Assembly: GCA_946402905.1 (NCBI GenBank)
Contig: CAMIYC010000013.1
Coordinates: 1-64,000, forward strand
From: an uncultured Prevotellaceae bacterium
GTDB lineage: Bacteria > Bacteroidota > Bacteroidia > Bacteroidales > Bacteroidaceae
Direction: 5' to 3'
DNA: 64,000 bases
Part shown: positions 29,404-39,466 of the stretch, piece by piece
How the letters are laid out: each line of letters begins with the position of its first letter
Numbering within the stretch: position 1 is the stretch's first letter
Program-made: the position numbers and the translations under genes
Notes under the pieces: generated by a model
The model's input: only the letters and a program-made list of their open reading frames with translations
Databases searched by the model: none
What the model was told of the DNA's origin: nothing

Positions 29404-29457
29404 AAGCAAAAACTTCGTGTTTTTGCTTGCTATTTCACTCGGTTTGCACTAACTTTG
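29404..29457 (+). promoter_or_regulatory. Hairpin-associated promoter of the hisGDC operon
   Basis: A perfect 10-bp hairpin AAGCAAAAAC-TTCGT-GTTTTTGCTT (29404-29428) is followed by CTATTTCACTCGGTTTGCAC and the -7 box TAACTTTG (29450-29457). A TTG 20 bases before the -7 box (in TTGC at 29427-29430) can serve as -33. The leader to hisG is about 25 nt, too short for a classical his attenuator, so leader-peptide attenuation is unlikely. Confidence 0.7.
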
Positions 29458-29484
29458 CAGCGTAAACATGGTAAAAAGATAAAA

Positions 29485-30336
29485 ATGTTAAGAATCGCTG
29501 TTCAATCGAAGGGCCGTCTGTATGAAGACACGATGAATCTGCTGGCAGAGGCCGACATCAAAGTTAGCTCCAGCAAAAGGACCCTTCTGGTGCAATCCAC
29601 CAATTTCCCGTTAGAGGTACTTTATCTACGCGACGATGACATCCCCCAAAGTGTGGCCACCGGCGTGGCCGACATCGGCGTGGTGGGTGAGAACGAATTC
29701 GTGGAACGTTGTGAGAAAGCCGACATCATAGAGCGTCTTGGCTTCAGCAAATGCCGTCTGTCTCTTGCTATCCCCAAAGAGGTGAACTACACCGGACTGG
29801 AGTGGTTTAACGGCAAGAAGATCGCCACCTCCTATCCCCATATCCTCCAGCATTTCATGGAGGAGCATCACGTAGACATCGAGATACACGTCATCACAGG
29901 GAGTGTAGAGATTTCTCCGGGCATCGGTCTTGCTGATGGCATTTTCGACATAGTCAGCAGCGGTTCCACACTCATCAGCAATAACCTCCGCGAGGTGGAA
30001 GTGGTGATGCGCAGCGAAGCCCTGCTTATAGGCAACCCTCACCTGAATGACGAAAAGAAAGCGACTCTTGAGGAGTTGCTCTTCCGTATCGGAGCCGTAC
30101 GCCAGGCGGAAGACAAGAAATATGTGCGCATGAACGTGCCCAAGGACAAGCTCGACGAGATCATCGAAGTGCTTCCCGGCCTGAAGAGCCCTACAATCAT
30201 CCCACTGGCCGACGATCAATGGTGCTCTGTGCATACCGTACTGGACCAGAAGCGTTTCTGGGAAATCATAGGCCGCCTGAAAAATCTTGGTGCACAAGGC
30301 ATATTGGTCACTCCGATAGAGAAAATGATTTTGTGA
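29485..30336 (+). CDS. hisG: ATP phosphoribosyltransferase, long form
   Basis: It catalyses the first step of histidine synthesis, joining ATP and PRPP. The 283-residue protein has the start LRIAVQSKGRLYEDT, the PRPP-binding DGIFDIVSSGSTLISN and a C-terminal ACT-like regulatory domain (from about 205, ending LGAQGILVTPIEKMIL). The long form does not need HisZ. The ATG at 29485 is used because the open frame upstream overlaps the -7 promoter region. It begins the hisG-hisD-hisC operon; hisD follows after 34 bases. Confidence 0.96.
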   Translation: MLRIAVQSKGRLYEDTMNLLAEADIKVSSSKRTLLVQSTNFPLEVLYLRDDDIPQSVATGVADIGVVGENEFVERCEKADIIERLGFSKCRLSLAIPKEVNYTGLEWFNGKKIATSYPHILQHFMEEHHVDIEIHVITGSVEISPGIGLADGIFDIVSSGSTLISNNLREVEVVMRSEALLIGNPHLNDEKKATLEELLFRIGAVRQAEDKKYVRMNVPKDKLDEIIEVLPGLKSPTIIPLADDQWCSVHTVLDQKRFWEIIGRLKNLGAQGILVTPIEKMIL

Positions 30337-30370
30337 GATTGTGAGTTTTTAAGGTTGTGATGTTATTTTT

Positions 30371-31657
30371 ATGAGAATAATCAGCTATCCCCCAAGGGAA
30401 ACTTGGAAAGAAATCGTGCGACGCCCTCAGATGGACACATCAGAGTTGGCTGCTGTCGTGAGCGGTGTGCTCCAAGACGTGAGAGAAAACGGCGATGAGG
30501 CTGTGAAACGTTATGAGGAACGTTTCGACCACGTCAGCCTGGACCGTCTGGATGTGACAGAAGAAGAGATAGAAGACGCTTGGCAACAGATAGACCAAGA
30601 TCTGAAAGACGCCATCACGATGGCTCATCACAACATACACCAGTTTCACTCTGCACAAAAATTCTCAGGCCAGCCCATTGAGACTCAACCCGGGGTGAGT
30701 TGCTGGCAAAAGAGCGTGGCCATCGAGCGTGTAGGACTATATATCCCCAGCGGCACAGCACCACTTTTCAGCACCGTGTTGATGTTGGCCACCCCTGCCA
30801 AGATAGCCGGATGCAAAGAAATCGTACTCTGTACACCCCCCAACCGGGAGGGCAAGGTACATCCCGCCATCCTGGTGGCGGCTCGCATTGCCGGTGTGAG
30901 CAAGATATTCAAAGCCGGAGGCGTGCAGGCCATCGGTGCCATGGCTTATGGCACGGAGTCTGTGCCCAAGGTATACAAGATATTCGGTCCGGGCAACCAG
31001 TTTGTGATGGCCGCCAAACAGCAAGTATCGCTTCACGATGTCGCCATCGACATGCCTGCCGGTCCCTCTGAAGTTTGTGTGATCGCCGATGCCAAGAGCA
31101 ATCCGACTTTCGTGGCCGCTGACCTGCTGTCGCAAGCAGAGCACGGTGTCGACTCCCAGGTGCTGATGATCAGCACCGACAAGCAAATGATCGAGGCAGT
31201 GAATGAAGAGTTGTCCCGTCAGCTGGCTCTTCTTCCACGAAAGGAGATTGCTGCGAAGGCGCTTGCCAACAGCATCATGGTACTGGTGAAAGACAGCGAC
31301 GAGGCTATGGCACTGAGCAACGCCTATGCCCCTGAGCACCTGATCATTGCCACTACTGACTATGAAGAGCTGGCCGAGAAGGTTGTCAATGCGGGAAGTG
31401 TGTTCCTGGGTCCTTATGCCTGTGAGAGTGCCGGCGACTATGCCAGCGGCACCAATCACACCCTGCCCACCCATGGATATGCCATGGCCTATAACGGTGT
31501 CAACCTGGACAGTTATCAGCGCAAGATTACCTTCCAGCATCTTACAGAAGAAGGAGTGAGGTCGATTGGTCATGCCGTAGAAGTGATGGCAGCCAACGAG
31601 CAACTCGACGCCCATAAGAACGCGATGACCGTAAGATTGAGAGAAGTGAAAGAATAG
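30371..31657 (+). CDS. hisD: Histidinol dehydrogenase
   Basis: This zinc enzyme makes the last two oxidations from histidinol to histidine with NAD. The 428-residue sequence shows [17 protein letters not shown], the [13 protein letters not shown] stretch, [12 protein letters not shown], the zinc/histidine region [13 protein letters not shown], and the AYAPEHL and [12 protein letters not shown] motifs. Length is normal. It is the second gene of hisGDC and ends 8 bases before hisC. Confidence 0.97.
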   Translation: MRIISYPPRETWKEIVRRPQMDTSELAAVVSGVLQDVRENGDEAVKRYEERFDHVSLDRLDVTEEEIEDAWQQIDQDLKDAITMAHHNIHQFHSAQKFSGQPIETQPGVSCWQKSVAIERVGLYIPSGTAPLFSTVLMLATPAKIAGCKEIVLCTPPNREGKVHPAILVAARIAGVSKIFKAGGVQAIGAMAYGTESVPKVYKIFGPGNQFVMAAKQQVSLHDVAIDMPAGPSEVCVIADAKSNPTFVAADLLSQAEHGVDSQVLMISTDKQMIEAVNEELSRQLALLPRKEIAAKALANSIMVLVKDSDEAMALSNAYAPEHLIIATTDYEELAEKVVNAGSVFLGPYACESAGDYASGTNHTLPTHGYAMAYNGVNLDSYQRKITFQHLTEEGVRSIGHAVEVMAANEQLDAHKNAMTVRLREVKE

Positions 31658-31665
31658 AAGGAAAC

Positions 31666-32700
31666 ATGAAAGAACTCAGCCAACTCGTAAGACCCAACAT
31701 CTGGCGGCTCTCGCCCTACAGCAGTGCCCGCGACGAATATAGCGGCCATGAAGCCAAAGTCTTCCTCGACGCCAATGAAAACCCCTACAACCAACCACTC
31801 AACCGCTACCCCGACCCCTTGCAGCATGAGGTGAAGGTGCAGCTTGCCAAAGTGAAGGGTGTAAGAGAAGAACAGATCTTCCTGGGCAACGGCAGCGACG
31901 AGGCTATCGATCTGGCCTACCGCTGCTTCACACATCCCGGCATTGACAACGTGGTAGCCATTGAACCTACCTATGGCATGTACCGTGTATGCGCCGACAT
32001 CAACGACGTGGAATACAGGCCCGTCATGCTGGATGACCAGTTTCAGATGTCTGCCCAGGAGATGCTCGATGCTTGCGACCAGTACACCAAGCTCATCTGG
32101 ATATGCTCTCCCAACAACCCCACCGGCAATCTGATAGACTCTGACGAGATAGTACGCGTGCTCAACGAGTTTCAGGGTATCGTCATCGTTGACGAGGCTT
32201 ACTCCGACTTTTCCGGTCAGCCGGCTTTCAGGGAGTCGCTGGACCGGTATCCCAACCTCATCGTACTCAACACCTTGAGCAAGGCGTGGGGTTGTGCCGC
32301 GATACGTCTGGGCATGGCATTCGCCAGCAAGTCCATCATCGACATCTTCAACAAGGTGAAGTATCCCTACAATGTCAACAGCCTGACCCAGACCAAAGCC
32401 CTGGAGATGCTCCGCACACCCTATGAGACGACCAAATGGGTGCGCACGCTCCTTCAGGAGCGCGAACGCATGATAGACTCTTTCAAGATGCTGCCTATCT
32501 GCCGAGGCGTGTATCCTACCGACGCAAACTTCTTCCTGGCCAAGATGACCGACGCCCAGGCCATCTACGACTATCTGGTGGAGCGCGGCATCATCGTCAG
32601 GAACCGCACCCATGTGACCAAATGCGGCAACTGTCTGCGTGTGACCATCGGTTCGAGAAGCGAGAACAGCCAGCTACTGGCTGCACTCAGGCAGTATTAG
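31666..32700 (+). CDS. hisC: Histidinol-phosphate aminotransferase
   Basis: This PLP-dependent aminotransferase converts imidazoleacetol phosphate to histidinol phosphate. Motifs include [11 protein letters not shown] at the start, [32 protein letters not shown] and the PLP lysine in [15 protein letters not shown]. The 344-residue length is normal. It closes the hisGDC operon and overlaps the convergent GT2 gene by 4 bases. No hisB follows it, unlike the common hisGDCB order; hisB lies at 21904. Confidence 0.96.
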   Translation: MKELSQLVRPNIWRLSPYSSARDEYSGHEAKVFLDANENPYNQPLNRYPDPLQHEVKVQLAKVKGVREEQIFLGNGSDEAIDLAYRCFTHPGIDNVVAIEPTYGMYRVCADINDVEYRPVMLDDQFQMSAQEMLDACDQYTKLIWICSPNNPTGNLIDSDEIVRVLNEFQGIVIVDEAYSDFSGQPAFRESLDRYPNLIVLNTLSKAWGCAAIRLGMAFASKSIIDIFNKVKYPYNVNSLTQTKALEMLRTPYETTKWVRTLLQERERMIDSFKMLPICRGVYPTDANFFLAKMTDAQAIYDYLVERGIIVRNRTHVTKCGNCLRVTIGSRSENSQLLAALRQY

Positions 32701-33680
32701 CGATGAAAGAGTAGTTTTCGCAGTGTGAAATAGAGTTCTTCCTGGCAACGGAAAAGCAGCCAGGACGGACGTAAAGGCATATAGCCGAACTTTATTCTAT
32801 TACGAGGTCTGAGTCTCGTCAGTTCGATGTTGCCCCACACTCTTCGCATCTCAGCCAGCCCATACGAGCGATGCTCAGGCAAGAGCTGTGAGCGATGATG
32901 AAAATAGAACATATACACATCGATAAGATTCAACCAGCGCACATTCTCATAGACATCCATCAAGCGCTCCGGCACATGTGCTTCCTGCATTTGCCGCTTC
33001 ATACTCTCATTGGCCCTCAGATAGTCAAACCGCCGCACACTGACGCGGTGGGTCACGGAAGCACTGTGCTGACGATAGAAATACACCCCACCGCACTGAC
33101 GCACCTCACGGCTGTTGAGATAGTGTATGCGCGTGGTATTGTCATCACTGTATGACTTGGCACTATCGTCGTAAGGGAAACGGCGGTGAATATCCGCGCG
33201 CACCATATACAACCCGTGAATCTGCCAGGTAAGACTTGCCTCGAAAGCCTCCTCGCCAGTCATTGACACAAACGGTGGCATGGGATAATCACGATAATGG
33301 CCGTCTGGATACATCTCCCTCACATGAAATAACACACTGTCGGTATGAGGATGCGCCTGAAACACCTGAAACGCCGACATCAATGCGTCGTCTGCCAACC
33401 AGTCATCACTGTCAAGCATACAGACATAATCTCCTTTGGCACGCTGCAACGCCACATTACGTGCGTAAGCCTGCCCGCCATTCTCTTTGAGATGCACCAC
33501 CTCTACCCTACTGTCACGGGCGGCATAGTCGTCGAGGAGCTGCGGCGTGGCATCTGAAGAACCGTCATCCACGCAGACGATCTGTATGTCATGCAAAGTC
33601 TGCCTTAACAGCGAGTCAAGGCAGGTGTGCAAATAAGCCTCGGCATTATACGCCGCGGTCAGGACCGTCACTTTACTCAT
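32697..33680 (-). CDS. GT2-family glycosyltransferase
   Basis: The N-terminal GT-A domain is clear: [35 protein letters not shown] and the nucleotide-sugar DXD motif in MLDSDDW (near residues 92-98). The C-terminal third lacks membrane segments, so it is a cytoplasmic or membrane-associated transferase. Donor and acceptor cannot be predicted. Its start overlaps the flippase stop by 8 bases, so the two are co-translated; both are probably part of a surface-glycan pathway. Length 327 is normal. Confidence 0.9.
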   Translation of the reverse strand: MSKVTVLTAAYNAEAYLHTCLDSLLRQTLHDIQIVCVDDGSSDATPQLLDDYAARDSRVEVVHLKENGGQAYARNVALQRAKGDYVCMLDSDDWLADDALMSAFQVFQAHPHTDSVLFHVREMYPDGHYRDYPMPPFVSMTGEEAFEASLTWQIHGLYMVRADIHRRFPYDDSAKSYSDDNTTRIHYLNSREVRQCGGVYFYRQHSASVTHRVSVRRFDYLRANESMKRQMQEAHVPERLMDVYENVRWLNLIDVYMFYFHHRSQLLPEHRSYGLAEMRRVWGNIELTRLRPRNRIKFGYMPLRPSWLLFRCQEELYFTLRKLLFHR

Positions 33681-35169
33681 GGCTTAATTTTTTTGCGAAC
33701 CTTGCTTTCAAAGACTGCCACAAGGTGGTCTTCTGGCGCAAGATATATACAGACACGGCTGTGCTCGCCGCCCCCAGCAGGATGCCACAAGGCCAGTAGA
33801 CCCAAGGCGAGTGTACAAATGTGACCAAATAGGCGAGCACCGCAAAAGGCATCTGCATCAATGCGTATTGCCTGACACGACACGACAGATGGAAACCATA
33901 TTTGAAATGAGTATAGACCAGCAGGATGATGAAATCGAGTATACCCGCCACGGTGATGGCCACACCACAACCGATGAGTTGCCAACGATTGAAGGCTACG
34001 ATGACCAGGAGCACCACCATCACATCATATATAGCTTCCAAGAAAAGATACGACCAGGAGTCGCCCTTTGCCAGCGGTATATACGCCACGGGCAGTTTCA
34101 AAGCCCTGAAATACATGGCAAACACCGTAATCTGCATCATGCCTATCACCGGTGTGAACTTGCCGCTATAGAGCAAAGGGAGCAAGATAGGCAGACCGAC
34201 GGTGAAGAACACCAACAGCGGCGACACCAGCAGGAATGAGACCTCTATTTGCCGGTTGACAATCGTATTGGTGGTGGTGATGCCCCCGTTGCAGGCTGAC
34301 AGGCGTGGGAAGAAATCGGTCTCCATGGCCGAGAACACCGTGCTGGCATAGGTCATCGTCATCATATATCCGGCACTGTACAGACCCACGGTGGCAAGAG
34401 AAGAAGTGTAACTCAGATAAGACCTGATGACAAACTCAGCTCCACTGCCGAGTATGCCTGCCATGACGAAGGCGATGCCCAGTCTCACCATGCTCATCCC
34501 CTCACCGAGCAACTTACGCTCAGAGGACACACGCAATGGAAAAAGTCTGTAAGAATAACCAATGGTCAGCAACATCTGCACCATGGCCATCACGATCAGC
34601 GACGGCACGATGGCCGACTGGCCGAAGAAATAATAGAGCGGTATAGAGGTGACGAGAGCCCCCACGACGTTATAGATAGAGATAGAGGCCAAGTTGGCCA
34701 GGCGCCGCGTGCCCTTGAGGATGGCCATCTCACCACCAGTGACAGCCATCATTCCCACCACTGGTGACAGCAGGATGAAATGCCATGTATGATCGCCCCA
34801 TCCAAAGGTCCATCTGCTGAGCATCGAGCTGCAGACCACACACAGAACCATCCCCACCAAGGCGGTGATAAGACACCACGAGCGAATCATCTTGATGATA
34901 TGTCGCAGTCTCTGCTCATCCCCATTGTCATAGACCTCGGAGATGTTTTTCACGGCACTCATGGATATGCCCAGGTTGGTGGCATTGGAGAGAAGGTTGA
35001 TCGTAGAGTTGAACAAGGAAATCAGACCCATACCAGCAGGTCCGAGAATCGTGGCGACCAGCTTGTTGCGCACGATACCCACTAGTATACTCATGCCCTG
35101 CACACCCCCGAAGATGCCAGTATACTTGAGGACATGTGAATAACTGTCTGAATTTTGTGTTTTTTGCAT
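33673..35169 (-). CDS. wzx: Wzx-type polysaccharide flippase
   Basis: This 498-residue integral membrane protein has about 12-14 predicted segments across its whole length. The N-terminus (MSILVGIVRNKLVATILGP, LFNSTINLLSNATNLGIS) matches the MOP-superfamily O-antigen/lipid-linked oligosaccharide translocases of the WzxE-like branch. It moves undecaprenyl-linked repeat units across the inner membrane. It precedes the GT2 gene with an 8-base overlap. No Wzy polymerase or ligase is visible nearby. The upstream gap 35170-35280 contains an A/T-rich hairpin (AAAAAACGT...ACGTTTTTT) around 35178-35202. Confidence 0.87.
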   Translation of the reverse strand: MQKTQNSDSYSHVLKYTGIFGGVQGMSILVGIVRNKLVATILGPAGMGLISLFNSTINLLSNATNLGISMSAVKNISEVYDNGDEQRLRHIIKMIRSWCLITALVGMVLCVVCSSMLSRWTFGWGDHTWHFILLSPVVGMMAVTGGEMAILKGTRRLANLASISIYNVVGALVTSIPLYYFFGQSAIVPSLIVMAMVQMLLTIGYSYRLFPLRVSSERKLLGEGMSMVRLGIAFVMAGILGSGAEFVIRSYLSYTSSLATVGLYSAGYMMTMTYASTVFSAMETDFFPRLSACNGGITTTNTIVNRQIEVSFLLVSPLLVFFTVGLPILLPLLYSGKFTPVIGMMQITVFAMYFRALKLPVAYIPLAKGDSWSYLFLEAIYDVMVVLLVIVAFNRWQLIGCGVAITVAGILDFIILLVYTHFKYGFHLSCRVRQYALMQMPFAVLAYLVTFVHSPWVYWPCGILLGAASTAVSVYILRQKTTLWQSLKARFAKKLSHE

Positions 35170-35280
35170 AAATCATTAAAAAAACGTGAAAAAACGTTTT
35201 TTATTATACGATATGCAGATTTTCTTCATATCATACTCCATCACCTGAGGTATTTGTTTTCGTTTTTCAATTTTTTTGAT

Positions 35281-35468
35281 TAACTTTGACTCCGTCCAAG
35301 TCCAAGTTAGGCGGCACCTCGGAAATACAAGCAAAAACTTCGTGTTTTGCTTGTTATTTCACTCAGTTTGCACTAACTTTGACTTCGTCCAAGTTAGGCG
35401 GCACCTCGGAAATACAAGCAAAAACTTCGTGTTTTGCTTGTTATTTCACTCAGTTTGCACTAACTTTG
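35281..35468 (+). repeat. Tandemly duplicated promoter cassette upstream of GH43
   Basis: Copy 1 (35281-35373, 93 bp) and copy 2 (35374-35460, 87 bp) are almost identical and are followed by a third partial start. They differ by a 6-base TCCAAG insertion and a C/T change near the beginning of copy 1. Each copy starts with the -7 sequence TAACTTTG (35281, 35374, 35461). Each also contains GTTAGGCGGCACCTCGGAAATA, a hairpin CAAGCAAAAAC-TTCGT-GTTTTGCTTG (35328-35353, 35415-35440), and TTATTTCACTCAGTTTGCAC. The last -7 box lies 54 bases before the GH43 ATG. Two or three start sites are therefore available in series. Confidence 0.9.
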
Positions 35469-35521
35469 CAAAACCAAAAACATCGTTACTCGAGGTTACC
35501 TAATCAAACACCAACTCACCT

Positions 35522-37654
35522 ATGAGATCAATAACACTCATTTGCGCCTTTTGCGCTATTTCATGCCTGAGCCTGAATGCCCAAAGCCTTTCATGGACAG
35601 CCGACAACGGCAACGGCACGTTTACCAACCCCCTTTTCTATGATGAGTTCAGCGACCCCGACATCCTGCGTGTGGGAGATGACTACTACCTGGCCGGCAC
35701 CACCATGCACTGCGTGCCAGGACTGGTGATCCTGCACTCCAAAGACCTCGTAAACTGGGAGAACATTTCCTATTGTTTCGACCGCTTTGATTTCGAAGAA
35801 GACCGTTTCGCCCTAAAGAACCATGAGGAAATATACGGCCAGGGCATCTGGGCGCCATGTATCCGCTATGCCAACGGGCAGTTTTATGTGTACTCCAACG
35901 TCAACGGGAAAGGCCTGCAATGCTACACATCTAAAGACATCCGCGGTCCATGGACCCACCACAACATGCGGGGCAACATCTATGACCTTGGCGTGCTCTT
36001 TGATGACGACGGGAAAGTATATGCCATACACGGCTACGGCGAGGTGAAATGTACCGAACTGGAGCCAGACATGAGCGGTCCTAAAGAGGGTACCGAACGT
36101 GTCATCATCCCCGAAGGCAACGGTGTGGGCGAAGGGCACCACATGTATAAAATCAATGGTATGTATTACCTGATCTCCACCGATTACCGTCCCAACGGCC
36201 GCACGCTATGTTCGCGCTCAAAATCAATCTGGGGGCCATACGAGACCCGTGTCATCACAGCCGATGAAACGTATGGTTACCACGCTGCCTCGCTGACCCA
36301 AGTGCCCCGTGGAGAAAAATATCGCATCGGACATGACGGAACGAAATTCCGCCTCGGCCCTGTAGACAAAGACGCCACGGCCTGCACCAACGCCCATCAG
36401 GGCGGTATCGTACAGGCGACAGACGGCACATGGTGGGCACTCTTTATGCAAGACTTCCACAGCATAGGCCGCACAGTATGCCTGATGCCCATGACATGGG
36501 TAGACGGTTGGCCGATGGTAGGCCTGGATGGCAACTATGGGCGTGCACCACGCACATGGTTTATCCCCGGCACGCAAGAGGGCGTTTATGCCAATAGCGC
36601 AAAGCCTCAACAGGCGGCTCATGCCCCCTACGTACGCAGCGACAACTTCGACGGCAAGCAGCTGGGCCGCATCTGGCAGTGGAACCACAACCCCGATGAC
36701 AAGATGTGGCGCATGAAAGGTGGCAAACTGCGACTGAACAGCATGCCGGCCGAGCAACTGATGTGGGCACGCAACACTCTGACCCAACGTGTGACAGGCC
36801 CCAGCAGCATCACCACTGTAGAACTGAACGTAAAGGGACTGAAAGCTGGCGACGTGGCTGGCCTCGGCAATATCAACGTACCCTGTTCATGGATAGGTGT
36901 CAGTCTGTCGGAAAGTCCTGAAAAGGGAGGAAAATACCTTTTGCGCTGCTTTGAACAGCTGCTCAACGACACCATCTCCCTGGCTGTCAACCTCCCCAAA
37001 GGCAAGATATGGCTGCGCAGCATGGGTGACTATGACCACGACCAGGCCCAGTATGCCTATTCCACCGACGGTGTCAACTACAGCACCCTGGGGCGCATGA
37101 TGCCCCTCTCCTATCAGCTCATCTCGTTTCAGGGATCACGCCATGCACTCTTCGCGTTCAACGTGAAAGGCAAGAACGGCGGCTATGCCGAGTTTGACAA
37201 TTTCACGGTAGTAGAGCCCGACGCCGACCGCTCTGGGAACATTCCCTTCGGCAAGACGTTCCGCATCATCAACAAGGCCACCGGCCGTCCGGCCCACTGC
37301 GACCCCCACGGCCTGCTCTATGACACACGTGCAGAAGACATGAGCGAGCGCACTCAGTTCCATCTCATAGACCATGGACATGGCGTGGTGTCGCTCCAGT
37401 GCAAAGACGGACGCTATATCAAGGTATACGGTGAAGGCCTGGCAGGCGATGTGCGCTTCACCACCGACGCCGCCGATGCCGAGCGATTCCTCTGGCAAGA
37501 CTATCTTGGCCATGACTTCATGCTTCTCTCCTTACGCAACCACCGTTATATCGGCAAGAGCCCCACCACCGGCAGCCCTTATTCAATGGACTTCCCCGGT
37601 GCCGACCCAGCCCGTCGCAACGGTGCCGTGCTTCACTGGGAAGAAATCAGATAA
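35522..37654 (+). CDS. Secreted GH43 glycosidase with C-terminal beta-sandwich and trefoil-like domains
   Basis: A signal peptide (residues 1-20) is followed by a five-bladed GH43 domain (about 30-330). The general base Asp is in DEFSDPDILRVG, a pKa-tuning Asp in YDLGVLFDDDGK and the acid Glu in GVGEGHHMYK. A DUF1349-like beta-sandwich (about 365-565) and a trefoil-like end domain (570-710, RIINKATGRPAHCDPHG) follow. This architecture resembles GH43 subfamily 12 xylosidase/arabinofuranosidases. The substrate is probably xylan or arabinoxylan decorations, but only by analogy. It is the first gene after the duplicated promoter and is followed 28 bases later by a second GH43 gene. Confidence 0.86.
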   Translation: MRSITLICAFCAISCLSLNAQSLSWTADNGNGTFTNPLFYDEFSDPDILRVGDDYYLAGTTMHCVPGLVILHSKDLVNWENISYCFDRFDFEEDRFALKNHEEIYGQGIWAPCIRYANGQFYVYSNVNGKGLQCYTSKDIRGPWTHHNMRGNIYDLGVLFDDDGKVYAIHGYGEVKCTELEPDMSGPKEGTERVIIPEGNGVGEGHHMYKINGMYYLISTDYRPNGRTLCSRSKSIWGPYETRVITADETYGYHAASLTQVPRGEKYRIGHDGTKFRLGPVDKDATACTNAHQGGIVQATDGTWWALFMQDFHSIGRTVCLMPMTWVDGWPMVGLDGNYGRAPRTWFIPGTQEGVYANSAKPQQAAHAPYVRSDNFDGKQLGRIWQWNHNPDDKMWRMKGGKLRLNSMPAEQLMWARNTLTQRVTGPSSITTVELNVKGLKAGDVAGLGNINVPCSWIGVSLSESPEKGGKYLLRCFEQLLNDTISLAVNLPKGKIWLRSMGDYDHDQAQYAYSTDGVNYSTLGRMMPLSYQLISFQGSRHALFAFNVKGKNGGYAEFDNFTVVEPDADRSGNIPFGKTFRIINKATGRPAHCDPHGLLYDTRAEDMSERTQFHLIDHGHGVVSLQCKDGRYIKVYGEGLAGDVRFTTDAADAERFLWQDYLGHDFMLLSLRNHRYIGKSPTTGSPYSMDFPGADPARRNGAVLHWEEIR

Positions 37655-37682
37655 ATCCTAAACATTCAACATAACAAACATC

Positions 37683-39461
37683 ATGAAACGAATCTTACTG
37701 ATATTACTGGCATGTGCCCCGCTCATTATGATGGCACAAGGCTCATTCACCATGAAACGTGTAAGCGTACACGACCCGTCGATCGTGTGGCAACCGTCCA
37801 ACAACTACTGGTATATCTTCGGCAGCCACCGCGCGTCTGCCCGCTCGAAAGACCTCATGAACTGGACAGAATTCAAAGCCCCCTGGGCGACTGCCACCAG
37901 CAACAACGCCAGCAACAAGAACGCCTTCACCACCAATGAGACCACCCAGGTGACCATCGGTGGCGTGACGAAGACCTTCGGCAACTTCGACGTACACGCT
38001 TATTCGTCGGCCTACGGCGACGGTTATAACATCGACGGCAACATGTGGGCGCCAGACGTGATCTGGAATGAGAAGATGCAGAAGTGGTGTATGTATCTGA
38101 GCATCAACGGTCCGAAATGGAACTCGAGCATCATCCTACTGACCAGCAATTCTATAGAAGGTCCCTACCGTTATCAAGGTCCCGTGATATTCAGCGGTTT
38201 CAACGTGAGCAGCAGAGACGCTGTGAACTATAAGAAAACCGACCTGCAACTGGTGCTCGGCGACCAAGCGTCCCTGCCCGCCCGCTACAACCGCGGCGAC
38301 CAGTGGGGTAACTACCTGCCGCATTGCATCGACCCCTGCGTCTTTTATGACGAGGACGGAAAGCTGTGGATGTCTTACGGCTCATGGAGCGGCGGTATCT
38401 GGATCATCCAACTCAACGAAGAAAACGGCCTGCGCGATTATGACGTGACCTATCAATTGGCCGGCTCAGGACAGAGCATCACCAGCGATCCTTACTTCGG
38501 CAAGAAAATAGCCGGTGGCTACTATGTGTCGGGCGAAGCGAGCTACATCGAGCACATCGGCGACTACTACTACCTCTTCGTGACCAACGGAGGTCTGGAG
38601 GCTGCAGGCGGATACCAGATGCGCGTGTTCCGCTCGACAAAGCCCAACGGTCCGTATAGCGACACCAAGGGCACCAATGCCATCTATACCAGTTACAAGA
38701 TGAACTATGGCCCCAACGGTGACACCCGTGGCGAGAACATCTTCGGAGCCTATGGCTCATGGGGCTACATGAGCGACGGCGAGCGTGCCCAAGGCCACAA
38801 CTCCATCGTCGCGGCAGAAGACGGACGCACCTACCTGGTATACCACACCCGCTTCCAGAATGGCGGCGAGGGCCACCAGGTGCGTGTACATCAGGTATTC
38901 CTCAACAAAGACGGCTGGCTTTGCGCCGCCCCCTTCGAATACACCGGCGAGACCCTCAATGATGCCGACCTGGCAGCCAAAGAGCTCTTCCCCAAAGACT
39001 ACATCGCAGGCGACTATAAATTTCTGCTGCATCGCTATGGTCTGAACCATGCCAACAAAGAGCTGGCCTCACCTGTGGATATAACGCTCAATGCCGACGG
39101 TACCATCAGCGGCCAGTATATCGGCACCTGGACCTTGGAGGAAGGCACCTGCTATCTGAATATCACTGCGAGCAACGTGACCTACAAAGGAGTGATGGTG
39201 ATCCAGACCATGGAGCCGAAGAAACAGCTGGCCCTCTGCTTCACCGGTGTGAGCAGCGGTGGCTCGACAGCATGGGCCTACAAGATGGTCAATGAACTGC
39301 CCGACGGCATCAGAGAGGTAGAGACCACCACTACAAGAAACACCTACCGTCCCGGCGTATACGACCTGCAAGGACGCAAGTTGGGAGACAAAGCCTCCGA
39401 CATCGACCAGCTCCGCCCCGGCATCTATATCGTCAACGGTCATCAACAAGTGATCCGCTAA
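37683..39461 (+). CDS. Secreted GH43 arabinanase-like enzyme with C-terminal sorting-tail-like end
   Basis: The 592-residue protein has a signal peptide (1-19). The GH43 domain (about 25-430) shows HDPSIVWQ, MWAPDVIWNE, CIDPCVFYDEDGKLW and GEASYIEHIGDYYY with the acid Glu. This resembles endo-1,5-alpha-L-arabinanases (subfamily 4/5), so arabinan is the likely substrate. A small beta-barrel domain (about 440-540, YLNITASNVTYKGVMV) follows. The last 40 residues (VYDLQGRKL, LRPGIYIVNG) resemble the C-terminal tail domain used by the type IX secretion system or an anchoring variant of it. It is co-transcribed with the preceding GH43. Confidence 0.86.
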   Translation: MKRILLILLACAPLIMMAQGSFTMKRVSVHDPSIVWQPSNNYWYIFGSHRASARSKDLMNWTEFKAPWATATSNNASNKNAFTTNETTQVTIGGVTKTFGNFDVHAYSSAYGDGYNIDGNMWAPDVIWNEKMQKWCMYLSINGPKWNSSIILLTSNSIEGPYRYQGPVIFSGFNVSSRDAVNYKKTDLQLVLGDQASLPARYNRGDQWGNYLPHCIDPCVFYDEDGKLWMSYGSWSGGIWIIQLNEENGLRDYDVTYQLAGSGQSITSDPYFGKKIAGGYYVSGEASYIEHIGDYYYLFVTNGGLEAAGGYQMRVFRSTKPNGPYSDTKGTNAIYTSYKMNYGPNGDTRGENIFGAYGSWGYMSDGERAQGHNSIVAAEDGRTYLVYHTRFQNGGEGHQVRVHQVFLNKDGWLCAAPFEYTGETLNDADLAAKELFPKDYIAGDYKFLLHRYGLNHANKELASPVDITLNADGTISGQYIGTWTLEEGTCYLNITASNVTYKGVMVIQTMEPKKQLALCFTGVSSGGSTAWAYKMVNELPDGIREVETTTTRNTYRPGVYDLQGRKLGDKASDIDQLRPGIYIVNGHQQVIR

Positions 39462-39466
39462 CAGGC

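Noticed and set aside
29458..29484. his operon leader peptide with histidine codons
   Set aside because: The leader is about 25 nt with no His run and no alternative hairpins.
31570..32613. Long open frame (347 codons) on the minus strand opposite hisC
   Set aside because: It lies entirely antisense to the well-conserved hisC (and a little of hisD). It has no family motif, no start signal and is a codon-bias shadow.
35281..35468. Short plus-strand ORFs inside the duplicated promoter block
   Set aside because: They simply translate the repeated promoter sequence twice; no start signals or protein features.
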